Shown: positions 1 to 7,152 of the stretch, piece after piece | How positions within the stretch are numbered: position 1 is the first letter of the stretch | How the letters are laid out: each line of letters opens with the position of its first letter | NCBI GenBank assembly: GCA_964491395.1 | Contig: CAZBGI010000002.1 | Location: 57,975-121,974, forward strand | Direction: 5' to 3' | DNA: 64,000 nucleotides | Origin: SKVR01 sp964491395 | Lineage (GTDB): Bacteria; Bacteroidota; Bacteroidia; Bacteroidales; UBA7960 | Position numbers and translations under genes: made by a program | Notes under the pieces: model-generated | The model's input: only the letters and a program-made list of their open reading frames with translations | Told to the model about the DNA's origin: nothing | Databases searched by the model: none

Positions 1-95
1 CCGCGGATGAAGTAAATCAATTCCTTCGGTTGCATGGATTCCAGACCCGGCTGAAAGGTTACCATGTTTATGGCTGGAAAAATAAAGAAGCGTAA
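1..95 (+). CDS. 3' end of an unrecognised gene (partial)
   Basis: Only the last 30 codons and the TAA stop (93-95) lie inside the window; the open frame begins at base 3. The visible C-terminus ends in GYHVYGWKNKEA, basic and aromatic, with no motif I can assign to a family. The next gene starts about 95 bases downstream on the same strand, so the two could be co-transcribed. The frame is open and ends cleanly, but 30 codons are too few to prove a gene. Confidence 0.45.
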   Translation, partial: ADEVNQFLRLHGFQTRLKGYHVYGWKNKEA

Positions 96-190
96 TTACA
101 GCAAAAGCTGGTTGTAGGGATTTATTGGCATCCTTTACTCATCGTATTTTGCTGTTAACACAACTTACACTCAAAAGCTAATTCTTAATA

Positions 191-1126
191 ATGAAGCAAT
201 CCGTTTATCAAAAGTATTGGTCTGTATTTCTTACACGACTGTTATACTTGTTTTCATTTTTACCCCTGTGGTTTCTTTACGGAGTAGCGTACCTGTTTGC
301 TTTTTTAATTTACAGGGTTTTCCGTTACCGGGTAAATGTAGTTCGTAAAAACCTGCGCAATGCTTTTCCGGAGAAATCCCCCCGGGAGCGCCTTATCATA
401 GAGCGGAAATTTTACTACCACTTTGCGGATGTGATGATGGAGGTGTTAAAACTAAAAACCATATCACCTGACCACCTTAAGCGACGTTGTGTTTACAGCC
501 AATCATCACAGGATCTCTTCAGCCAATACTATCAACAGAATAAGAGCATCCTTATTGTACTCGCTCACACAGGCAACTGGGAATGGGCAGGTGCCTCTTT
601 TCCTTTGTATAACAGACACCAGATAATTACTGCCTACAGACCTTTGCGCGATAAAGTAGTCGACAAAGACACTTTGAAAATGCGCCAAAGGACAGGAAAT
701 ATCCTGGCAAGTATGAAAAACCTTGTCCGGGAGATGTTCAGGCACCAAAACGAGGTGATTGCCACAGCCCTCATAGGAGATCAAACCCCTGCGCCCGATA
801 ATGCTTACTGGGTGCAATTTTTGCACCAGGAAACGCCTTTTTTCAAGGGGACAGAAGTGCTGGCCCGGAAATTCAATTTGCCGGTTTTCTGGGGTTCAGT
901 GAAGAAAGTGAAAAGAGGGCACTATTATGTACATTTCGAGTTGATTGCCGGGAACCCCCGGGAATTTACCGTTGAGGGAAGTCTTACCTGTTTGCATGCT
1001 TCTTATCTTCAGAGAGATATCTTGAATCAACCTGAGAGCTGGCTATGGTCGCACAGAAGATGGAAACACCAGCGACCTGCAGGCGCAAAGCTGACAGGTG
1101 TCACACAGGCAATAGCTGAAGTTTAA
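191..1126 (+). CDS. Lipid A biosynthesis acyltransferase (LpxL/HtrB family)
   Basis: A 311-residue inner-membrane acyltransferase of the family that adds secondary acyl chains to lipid A. A hydrophobic anchor spans residues about 10-45. The catalytic H-x4-E motif is H126-T-G-N-W-E131, and the second conserved block is GDQTP (196-200) followed by the family-typical FFKGTEVLARK segment near 217-227. The C-terminus carries the conserved WLWSHRRWK motif. Length matches the family (about 290-310). The ATG at 191 puts the anchor at the N-terminus as expected. Its stop overlaps the stop of the leftward anti-sigma-like gene by three bases, so the two transcripts converge. The family is clear; which acyl chain and position are used cannot be read from sequence. 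Confidence 0.93.
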   Translation: MKQSVYQKYWSVFLTRLLYLFSFLPLWFLYGVAYLFAFLIYRVFRYRVNVVRKNLRNAFPEKSPRERLIIERKFYYHFADVMMEVLKLKTISPDHLKRRCVYSQSSQDLFSQYYQQNKSILIVLAHTGNWEWAGASFPLYNRHQIITAYRPLRDKVVDKDTLKMRQRTGNILASMKNLVREMFRHQNEVIATALIGDQTPAPDNAYWVQFLHQETPFFKGTEVLARKFNLPVFWGSVKKVKRGHYYVHFELIAGNPREFTVEGSLTCLHASYLQRDILNQPESWLWSHRRWKHQRPAGAKLTGVTQAIAEV

Positions 1127-2235
1127 CGGCTGATTTTAAACCGATCTCCTATACCCAGGGAAGTAATACGTCCGTTTTCATCCCTCTCTTTATCTATTGT
1201 AAGCGAGGTTCCTGTAATCTGGCTGATACCGGCTAGTCCAATGCCTGCAATATCCCACAATCCGAAGTTGCGGTTGGTAATGCTGGTTTCCACGCTTTTT
1301 ATATCAATGCCTGTGCTTCTTTCAATCCCACTATAGGCCAAATCCGTTAAGGAAGAGTAACGCGGATTTTTTGTTACCTGTGGCGTGGTCATTTCCTCTT
1401 CTTCCGAAACATCCATGTTTCCTGCATAGCTAAACCAGTAGAAATCATCCTTCAGGGCTATCTCTTGGATTGGTTGTTTTGGAGTTGCCAGTTGCACCTG
1501 CGCTTTGGGTGTAATGACAGCCAGCTGATTTGCATGGTGGTGTAAAAGCTGGCGGGGGACAGCAACCTGGGAAGGTTCATTGACAGCCGGAGTACTTTTT
1601 TCCGGTTGGGGCACCGGTAAGCTTGCCGTCAATACAGGCATTTCCTCTGTCGTGGATTCTAAACCTGACGTTTCATCGGTTTGAAGCAGGGTGGGAGCCT
1701 CCTTTTTCTGAGCAAGTTGTTGCACGTTTTGCGAACGGGGAAGCAGGAAGTAAAGCGCTGCCATGAAGGCTAAGAATGCTGCGGCTACAGCCATTCTGCG
1801 CCACACCAGGGTTTGACCTCCCAAAGCATGTCTTTTCAGTGTCTGTTTGGCAGGGAAAACAAGGGAAGTATCCGCTTCCAGATGGGTTGAGCCATATAAG
1901 GCAAAGGTTTTCCGTATTTCAGGATTCTCCGCTACCGCTTTGAGTACCCGCTTTTTCTCAGCATCTTCCAAATCTCCTTCGTGGTAAGCAATAAGCAGGG
2001 TTTCGTCAATGTCGGAATTTGCGCCTGCGCTAATGCTTTTTTTAAGAACATTTCGGTCGAAGGGCAATGGGGTAGAATCTTCTTCGAGCATGACCATCTC
2101 AAAAGCTTCAAATTCTTCTTTTAAAGCGGGGTTCTTCGCGAGAAATTCCATGAGCTCAGCTATCTGGCGGTCTGCCAGATTTCCCTCATGGTAGTCGAGG
2201 AAGTAAGCTTCGTAATTTTCTCTTGTGATGTTCAT
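1123..2235 (-). CDS. Membrane anti-sigma-factor-like protein with duplicated N-terminal module
   Basis: A 370-residue protein encoded 112 bp downstream of an ECF sigma factor on the same strand, the usual place for its anti-sigma partner. The cytoplasmic half has two related helical modules, residues about 11-46 and 80-115, each with a Y-H-E-G-[ND]-L core followed by an ENP/KNP-type turn. A single membrane segment lies at about 148-166. The rest (about 200 residues) is extracytoplasmic: a low-complexity Gln/Pro/Thr linker and a conserved-looking C-terminus rich in Gly. No HxxxCxxC zinc site is present, so it is not a classical ZAS anti-sigma factor. I infer that the N-terminal modules hold the sigma factor and the periplasmic part senses an envelope signal. 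Position and architecture support this; no catalytic domain is visible. Confidence 0.65.
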   Translation of the reverse strand: MNITRENYEAYFLDYHEGNLADRQIAELMEFLAKNPALKEEFEAFEMVMLEEDSTPLPFDRNVLKKSISAGANSDIDETLLIAYHEGDLEDAEKKRVLKAVAENPEIRKTFALYGSTHLEADTSLVFPAKQTLKRHALGGQTLVWRRMAVAAAFLAFMAALYFLLPRSQNVQQLAQKKEAPTLLQTDETSGLESTTEEMPVLTASLPVPQPEKSTPAVNEPSQVAVPRQLLHHHANQLAVITPKAQVQLATPKQPIQEIALKDDFYWFSYAGNMDVSEEEEMTTPQVTKNPRYSSLTDLAYSGIERSTGIDIKSVETSITNRNFGLWDIAGIGLAGISQITGTSLTIDKERDENGRITSLGIGDRFKISR

Positions 2236-2347
2236 TGTTGTAAGTTTGTTGGTTAGGTTGATTTCGTGCTATGGAGTAAATGGTGCATTGTGTTAGTTAT
2301 AAGTATAAGTTGGCAAAATATTTTTTGTTTTTCATGGTACCCGGACT

Positions 2348-2833
2348 TTACAATACTGCATCAAGTTTGCCGATATAGTTTTTCAGGAAAGTACGCGCCC
2401 TGTAGATATATACTTTTACCTGAGATTCATTCAGATGGGTTATTTCTCCAATTTCCTGATAGGAGTATCCTTCATAATCGCGCAGCATGATTACATGTCG
2501 TTGTATCTCAGGAAGTTTGGCAACTGCTTCGTTAAGGATTTCTTTCAGGTCGCTGTATTTATTCTCTACATGGTGTTTGTTAAAGGCTTCCTCATTGAGT
2601 TCGGTCTGTTTTTTATCTTTCCGGATAACATCGATCATGGTATGATAAGCAGTGGTGAAGAGGTAGGATTTGGCTTTGGTAAAAGCTATCTCGTCTGCCC
2701 GTGTCCACATTTTTTCAAAACTGTCCTGTACGATGTCCTGTGCCTTATCCTCGTCTTTGATGTTTTTAAGGATAAAGCGGTAAACGCCGTCGGCATGTTC
2801 ATCTACACACTGATTGTATTCCTTTGCCGTCAT
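2348..2833 (-). CDS. ECF-type RNA polymerase sigma factor
   Basis: A 161-residue sigma-70 family protein of the ECF class, containing only regions 2 and 4. Region 2 includes the DEDKAQDIVQDSFEKMW stretch (about 27-43), which binds core polymerase and the -10 element. Region 4 (about 100-150) has the helix-turn-helix around GYSYQEIGEITHLNESQVK. Length is typical. It is followed on the same strand by a membrane anti-sigma-like gene, a classic sigma/anti-sigma pair, so its activity is probably set by an envelope signal. No TonB-dependent receptor or SusCD pair is adjacent, so this is not an obvious polysaccharide-utilisation regulator. The target regulon cannot be told from the window. Confidence 0.92.
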   Translation of the reverse strand: MTAKEYNQCVDEHADGVYRFILKNIKDEDKAQDIVQDSFEKMWTRADEIAFTKAKSYLFTTAYHTMIDVIRKDKKQTELNEEAFNKHHVENKYSDLKEILNEAVAKLPEIQRHVIMLRDYEGYSYQEIGEITHLNESQVKVYIYRARTFLKNYIGKLDAVL

Positions 2834-2919
2834 CGATAGTAAGCTGCTGTTTTGTTGCTGTTTATGAATGTGACGAAATGAGGTGCCGGAATGTTACAGG
2901 GGGAGAAATAATATTTTTC

Positions 2920-2952
2920 AAAAAAAAAACACATCAGGGCGTCAGCACTGAT
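2920..2952 (-). terminator. Possible intrinsic terminator after gldD
   Basis: On the minus strand, just past the gldD stop, a short stem (ATCAG paired with CTGAT, 2933-2937 and 2948-2952) is followed by GTG and a run of ten T (A run at 2920-2929 on the plus strand). The stem is only 5 bp, so this is a weak call resting mostly on the T run. Confidence 0.4.
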
Positions 2953-2962
2953 TAAACAGAGA

Positions 2963-3553
2963 TTATCGGGTCCATTCGAGGGTCTCCACCATATGCATGA
3001 TATCTTCCCGGATAAAATCAATAACGGGAGCGAGGGAATCGTTGTTGGGAGTGACCCCAAAATACAATGAGCCGCGTAAGAAATGACGGGTGCTGTCGGT
3101 GACATGAAACTGCACAGGTGACGCGGCCTCTTTTCCTTTTATTTCAAAGAGTATACCGTAAACCTCATGCTCTTCGTTGGTATATGTCTTTTCATTGAAG
3201 GCACTGGCTTTGGGGATGTGCCTGTTGATAAAGCCACGGCTGTCTTCAATATATTCATAAAGGGCTTCTTCATCGTCTACAGACTTATAGCTCAGGTGTA
3301 TAACGGCTTTAAAATCGGGGTAATACACATCTGCCCACCAGGGCTCGGCGTTGGGCCTGCTGTCTGGCAATACTTCTGCATAATCGGGGTAGCTGAAGCG
3401 ATAGGGAAAAATGGTGTCAAAATCCTGGTATGATTTCTCAGGCAGGTCAATCCGGAAATAAGCCCGGGGCAGGGGAGTGGGATTTCTTTCGCAAGCAACA
3501 AAAAGCCCTATGGAAAGAATTATTAGGAGGAATATGAAATGGCTACGTGTCAT
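2963..3553 (-). CDS. gldD: Gliding motility lipoprotein GldD
   Basis: A 196-residue lipoprotein. The signal peptide ends in a lipobox with the lipidated Cys at residue 21 (LFVAC). The segment after it, with PLPRAYFRIDLPEKSY, is the GldD signature. GldD is required for gliding in Flavobacterium and is found widely in Bacteroidota, including non-gliders. It lies directly downstream of gldE with a 56 bp gap, the conserved order of these two genes, so they are probably one operon. Other gld genes (gldJ-N, sprA) are not in this window, so neither gliding nor a complete T9SS can be concluded from it alone. Confidence 0.9.
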   Translation of the reverse strand: MTRSHFIFLLIILSIGLFVACERNPTPLPRAYFRIDLPEKSYQDFDTIFPYRFSYPDYAEVLPDSRPNAEPWWADVYYPDFKAVIHLSYKSVDDEEALYEYIEDSRGFINRHIPKASAFNEKTYTNEEHEVYGILFEIKGKEAASPVQFHVTDSTRHFLRGSLYFGVTPNNDSLAPVIDFIREDIMHMVETLEWTR

Positions 3554-3609
3554 GATGGGGTTTCGTTTGGTAAAAATAAGACGCTGAATTTGCCGATATA
3601 TTGTGATGG

Positions 3610-4935
3610 CTATTCGATGGTAACGCGAATACGCTTGATCCTTCGGTTATCTACGGCATCAACAATCAGATGAAAGCCCTCGAACTGGATTTTTTCTCCC
3701 TTGAAAGGCAACTCCTGCTTTACTTCGAGAATGAGGCCGGCCAGTGTATCGGCTTCTCCCTTAATTTCATTAAACCTGGCATAGTCGATGCCGGTTATTT
3801 TGCAAAAATCTTTTAGCAAAGTACGTCCTTCAAAAACATAGTTCTTGCTGTCTACTTTCGAATATATCGTTTCTTCGATATCAAACTCATCATTGATTTC
3901 TCCTACAATCTCTTCAAGGATATCCTCAAGAGTTATGATACCCGATGTGCCTCCATATTCATCTACCACGATGGCCATGTGGATTTTCTTTTCCTGAAAT
4001 TCTTTCAGCAGATCATTGATTTTTTTGCTTTCCGGAACAAAAAAGCAGTTACGGATAAGACTTACCCATCTGAAGTCGGGGCCTGCGTCAAGGTGAGGCA
4101 GCAAATCTTTGATGTACAGGATGCCGATAACGTTGTCGAAATTTTCTTTATAAACCGGTATGCGACTGTAGCCGGCTTCCACAATAGTTTTGATGAGCTC
4201 ATGAAAAGGGGTGTTTTCGTCAACTGCTACAACATCCATCCGGCTCTTCATAATTTCCCTTGCATAAATGTTGTGGAACTGCACAATGCCGTAAAGCAAC
4301 TGCCTATCCTCTTCTGTGCCTTTTTCTTCATGGGCAATATCTATGGCATGCGAAAGTTCATCGGCACTGAGCTCTGTTTTTTTTGCTTTGAGTTTTTTGT
4401 CAATAGAGCTGGTGGTTTTAACCAGCAGCGAACTCAAAGGATAAAAGAGTGTGCGAAAAACCATCAGGGTGCCTGACATCCTCAGCGAGAATTTAAGCGC
4501 ATTTTGGGTGGCATATACCTTGGGCAATACTTCAGCAAACAACAGCAGAAGAAAGGTAACAGCAATTACCTGGACAATAAGTCCGGAAACCAGGTAATCC
4601 TCAAAATTTAAAATGTTGGTGAGAACATACGTAGAAAGAATAATAACCGCAATGTTGACCACCTTGTTGGTGATAAGAATGGTGGCAAGCAACTGTTTGG
4701 GACTTTCTATCAGGTGAATAATCCTCAGGGCACGTGTACCACCCTTTTCACGCAGGTTTTCTAACTGGGAATGTTTCAGGGAGAAAAATGCAATTTCCGA
4801 ACCCGATACCAGGGCCGACAGGACCAGCAATAGAACCATTACAAGCAATCCTAACGCTGCTTCGGTATTAAAGGTGTGGAAAAACGACAGTAGAATTGAA
4901 ACAAAACACGAATAAGGCTCAGGTGAATCTTCCAA
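3610..4935 (-). CDS. gldE: Gliding motility-associated protein GldE (CNNM/CBS-domain membrane protein)
   Basis: A 441-residue membrane protein of the CNNM/CorC (hemolysin C-like) family. It has an N-terminal DUF21 membrane region of about four segments (roughly residues 25-170), a CBS domain pair (about 215-340, including the conserved EYGGTSGIITLEDILEEIVG block), and a C-terminal CorC/HlyC domain. The family is tied to Mg2+/Co2+ homeostasis. The version next to gldD is called GldE, and high-copy gldE is known to suppress some gldD defects in Flavobacterium. A promoter of Bacteroidota form lies just upstream (4960-4991, minus strand). The ATG at 4935 leaves a short leader before the first membrane segment. 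Confidence 0.9.
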   Translation of the reverse strand: MEDSPEPYSCFVSILLSFFHTFNTEAALGLLVMVLLLVLSALVSGSEIAFFSLKHSQLENLREKGGTRALRIIHLIESPKQLLATILITNKVVNIAVIILSTYVLTNILNFEDYLVSGLIVQVIAVTFLLLLFAEVLPKVYATQNALKFSLRMSGTLMVFRTLFYPLSSLLVKTTSSIDKKLKAKKTELSADELSHAIDIAHEEKGTEEDRQLLYGIVQFHNIYAREIMKSRMDVVAVDENTPFHELIKTIVEAGYSRIPVYKENFDNVIGILYIKDLLPHLDAGPDFRWVSLIRNCFFVPESKKINDLLKEFQEKKIHMAIVVDEYGGTSGIITLEDILEEIVGEINDEFDIEETIYSKVDSKNYVFEGRTLLKDFCKITGIDYARFNEIKGEADTLAGLILEVKQELPFKGEKIQFEGFHLIVDAVDNRRIKRIRVTIE

Positions 4936-4959
4936 TGTATAATAGCTTTGATTTCATTG

Positions 4960-4991
4960 CAAAAGTAATACAAAATTGATCACAAAATCAA
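4960..4991 (-). promoter_or_regulatory. Bacteroidota-type promoter for gldE-gldD
   Basis: On the minus strand a -7 box TACTTTTG (4967 to 4960) lies 21 bp from a TTG -33 box (4991 to 4989). This fits TTG-N19-21-TAnnTTTG and would start transcription about 20 bp before the gldE ATG. It abuts a divergent promoter for the next gene. Confidence 0.6.
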
Positions 4992-4994
4992 CAA

Positions 4995-5027
4995 TTTGTT
5001 GATTATATACTTTTTACCGTAATTTTG
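4995..5027 (+). promoter_or_regulatory. Bacteroidota-type promoter for the nucleotidyltransferase-like gene
   Basis: TTTG (4995-4998), a 21 bp spacer, then TAATTTTG (5020-5027). This is a close match to the Bacteroidota consensus. The expected start near 5034 gives a leader of about 75 bases before the ATG at 5108. Confidence 0.65.
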
Positions 5028-5107
5028 CAGACAACCCATGTTAATTATCAATCTGCCGGTAAGGATTGCAAGATAACCCAGGCAGGAGGAAGAACCAAAG
5101 CATATTC

Positions 5108-6220
5108 ATGGATAAAGCTGGCATGTACTATCTTTCAGGTCAGATTCTGGCCCTTGATTGCATCCCGGAAAACCGGGAAAAGATTGCTGCTGTTTTTCTT
5201 TCTTCATCCATGAACTGGAATGGTTTCGTGAAAATGGGCAGCGATAACTATGTGTTACCTGCCCTGTACCTCAAACTTCAGCAGTACAACCTCACCCCTT
5301 ATTTGCCTGAGCCACTCAATGAGTACCTGCAGGAAGTGCTCGCCCTTAACAGGGAAAGAAATCTTAGTGTTATGAGGGAAGCCGTTTTGGTGAGAGATGT
5401 TTTTCTGAAGGAGAATATAGAGTGTCTGTTTATGAAAGGTACCGGGAACATACTGGATGGATTATACAGCGACATCGGCGAACGGATGCTGTATGACCTG
5501 GATGTGCTGGTAGGAGAAGGAAACATGCTTAAGGCCGCCGGAGTATTGAGGAATCATGGCTTTTTCACGCAAAAAGAATTCATTCCCCGCGCCGTGGAAT
5601 CAACGATGCATTACCCCATTCTTTTGCGCAGCGATTTGGTGGCAGGCGTTGAAATTCACCGTATGGCGGTGCAATACCTCTATCAAAACAAGTTCTCAAA
5701 TCAGCGAATCCTTGAGAACAGAGTTGCAGCAAATAAGGAAAAAGGTTTTTGGCTTATGCAGCCCGCCGACAGGCTCGTCCACAATTTCCTTCATGCGCAG
5801 CTGATGCATAGCGGGCACTATCATGCCGATGTTTCTTTGCGCGATCTTTATGATTTACTCTTGCTGAGTCGCAAAGTGGATGCATTGGATACTTTTTTGC
5901 ACTTCGGGCATTACAAACAAGCCTCCCTGGCATATCTGAAGCTGATGCATAAGGTTTTTGGATTGCCAATGCCCCGGCAACTGGCATCCTCAAAATACGG
6001 ATATTTTTTCCTTAAAAGACATCAGGTTACATTGCAGATGAGTAGTGCACAATTGCGCCGCTATCATCTGCTTATCATGTTTTTTCAGAAATATGGGGTG
6101 TTGCCTCTTAGGGTACTATGGAGTCGCAAAGCGCGCAATTATGTTTTTTCACGATTAAGCAATCGCAATTGGTATCACGAGCATTGGGAAGCCATTAAGC
6201 GCCTTTTGCGCAAAAAGTAA
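5108..6220 (+). CDS. Nucleotidyltransferase-like family protein (NTP_transf_5 type)
   Basis: About 370 residues when started at the ATG at 5108. The frame is open further up to a TTG at 5066, but ATG 5108 gives a more natural N-terminus, and an AGGAGG lies at 5084-5089. The protein resembles the putative nucleotidyltransferase family PF14907. The core carries the block LKENIECLFMKGTGNILDGL, then GERMLYDLDVLV with the paired acidic residues (D-L-D) expected of the polymerase-beta fold, then a long helical C-terminal half with conserved His-rich segments. In other bacteria such genes often sit in peptide-modification or capsule loci, but here the neighbours are unrelated. It converges on deoC, stop against stop. 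The substrate is unknown. Confidence 0.7.
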   Translation: MDKAGMYYLSGQILALDCIPENREKIAAVFLSSSMNWNGFVKMGSDNYVLPALYLKLQQYNLTPYLPEPLNEYLQEVLALNRERNLSVMREAVLVRDVFLKENIECLFMKGTGNILDGLYSDIGERMLYDLDVLVGEGNMLKAAGVLRNHGFFTQKEFIPRAVESTMHYPILLRSDLVAGVEIHRMAVQYLYQNKFSNQRILENRVAANKEKGFWLMQPADRLVHNFLHAQLMHSGHYHADVSLRDLYDLLLLSRKVDALDTFLHFGHYKQASLAYLKLMHKVFGLPMPRQLASSKYGYFFLKRHQVTLQMSSAQLRRYHLLIMFFQKYGVLPLRVLWSRKARNYVFSRLSNRNWYHEHWEAIKRLLRKK

Positions 6221-6221
6221 T

Positions 6222-7067
6222 TTACTTCAATTCATTGATTAGATTATCCACCAACCTGCTGGCTCCAATTCTCAGCCAGTTTTTGCTGAGCCATTCATTG
6301 CCCAGCGTCTCTTCGGTAAGGATATAATACTTCAGGGCCGTTTCTGCATCACTGATGCCACCTGCCGGTTTGATTCCTACCATTTTTCCTGTTTCATTGA
6401 AGTGGTCTTTGATGGCCTCCAGCATCACCAGCATGGCCTTCTCTGTGGCTGCGGGTTGTATTTTGCCGGTTGAAGTTTTTATGAAATCACCTCCTGCTTT
6501 GATGGCGATTTCACTTGCACGCCTGATCAGGGTTGCTGTCTTTAACTCTCCGGTTTCCAGTATAACCTTGAGATGGGCATTGCCGCAGGCTTCCTTGATA
6601 GCTGCTATTTCATCAAAAACGCGGTTGTATTCTCCCTGTAAAAAGCTGCCTCTCGAAATAACCATATCAATTTCATCGGCTCCTTCTTCAACCGTATATT
6701 TTACCTCTGCAACTTTGATATGGATGGGGGATTGGCCGGCAGGAAATGCTCCCGCAACGGATGCTACCTTTAGCCGGCTTCCTTCAAGGGCTTTACGGGC
6801 AGTGGCCACGAGGGTTGGGTAAACACACACGGCTGCCACATTGGGAAGTCCAAGCCCCAGCTTGTCAATAGTCATTCCTTTCTGGCACATGGCGCGCACT
6901 TTCTCATCTGTATCAGCTCCCTCCAGGGTGGTGAGATCTATCATCCCCATTAGCGTGGAAAGGGCTTTTTTTCGGTCAATGGTACCTAACCGGGGGTTAA
7001 TCATTTCTTTTACTTTCTGCTCCATGGTTTCATCGGAGAGAGAAATTGTCTTGCTGAAGTCTTGCAT
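6222..7067 (-). CDS. deoC: Deoxyribose-phosphate aldolase
   Basis: A 281-residue class I aldolase that splits 2-deoxyribose 5-phosphate into glyceraldehyde 3-phosphate and acetaldehyde, in deoxynucleoside breakdown. The Schiff-base lysine is K197 in FIKTSTGK. The second active-site lysine lies in the GIKPAGGI block, and the proton-relay aspartate is D134 in DEIDMVI. The N-terminal 30 residues extend beyond the E. coli enzyme, as in the longer DeoC subgroup. It follows pheT on the same strand with an 85 bp gap and may be read through from it. The other deo genes are absent here. Confidence 0.96.
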   Translation of the reverse strand: MQDFSKTISLSDETMEQKVKEMINPRLGTIDRKKALSTLMGMIDLTTLEGADTDEKVRAMCQKGMTIDKLGLGLPNVAAVCVYPTLVATARKALEGSRLKVASVAGAFPAGQSPIHIKVAEVKYTVEEGADEIDMVISRGSFLQGEYNRVFDEIAAIKEACGNAHLKVILETGELKTATLIRRASEIAIKAGGDFIKTSTGKIQPAATEKAMLVMLEAIKDHFNETGKMVGIKPAGGISDAETALKYYILTEETLGNEWLSKNWLRIGASRLVDNLINELK

Positions 7068-7152
7068 ATTATATTTTTATTATTACCGTGTCTTGTGGAG
7101 AAACCCATTGAGTGCCTCTCCTTCATGCGAATCACCCCCAAAAATGGCTTCA

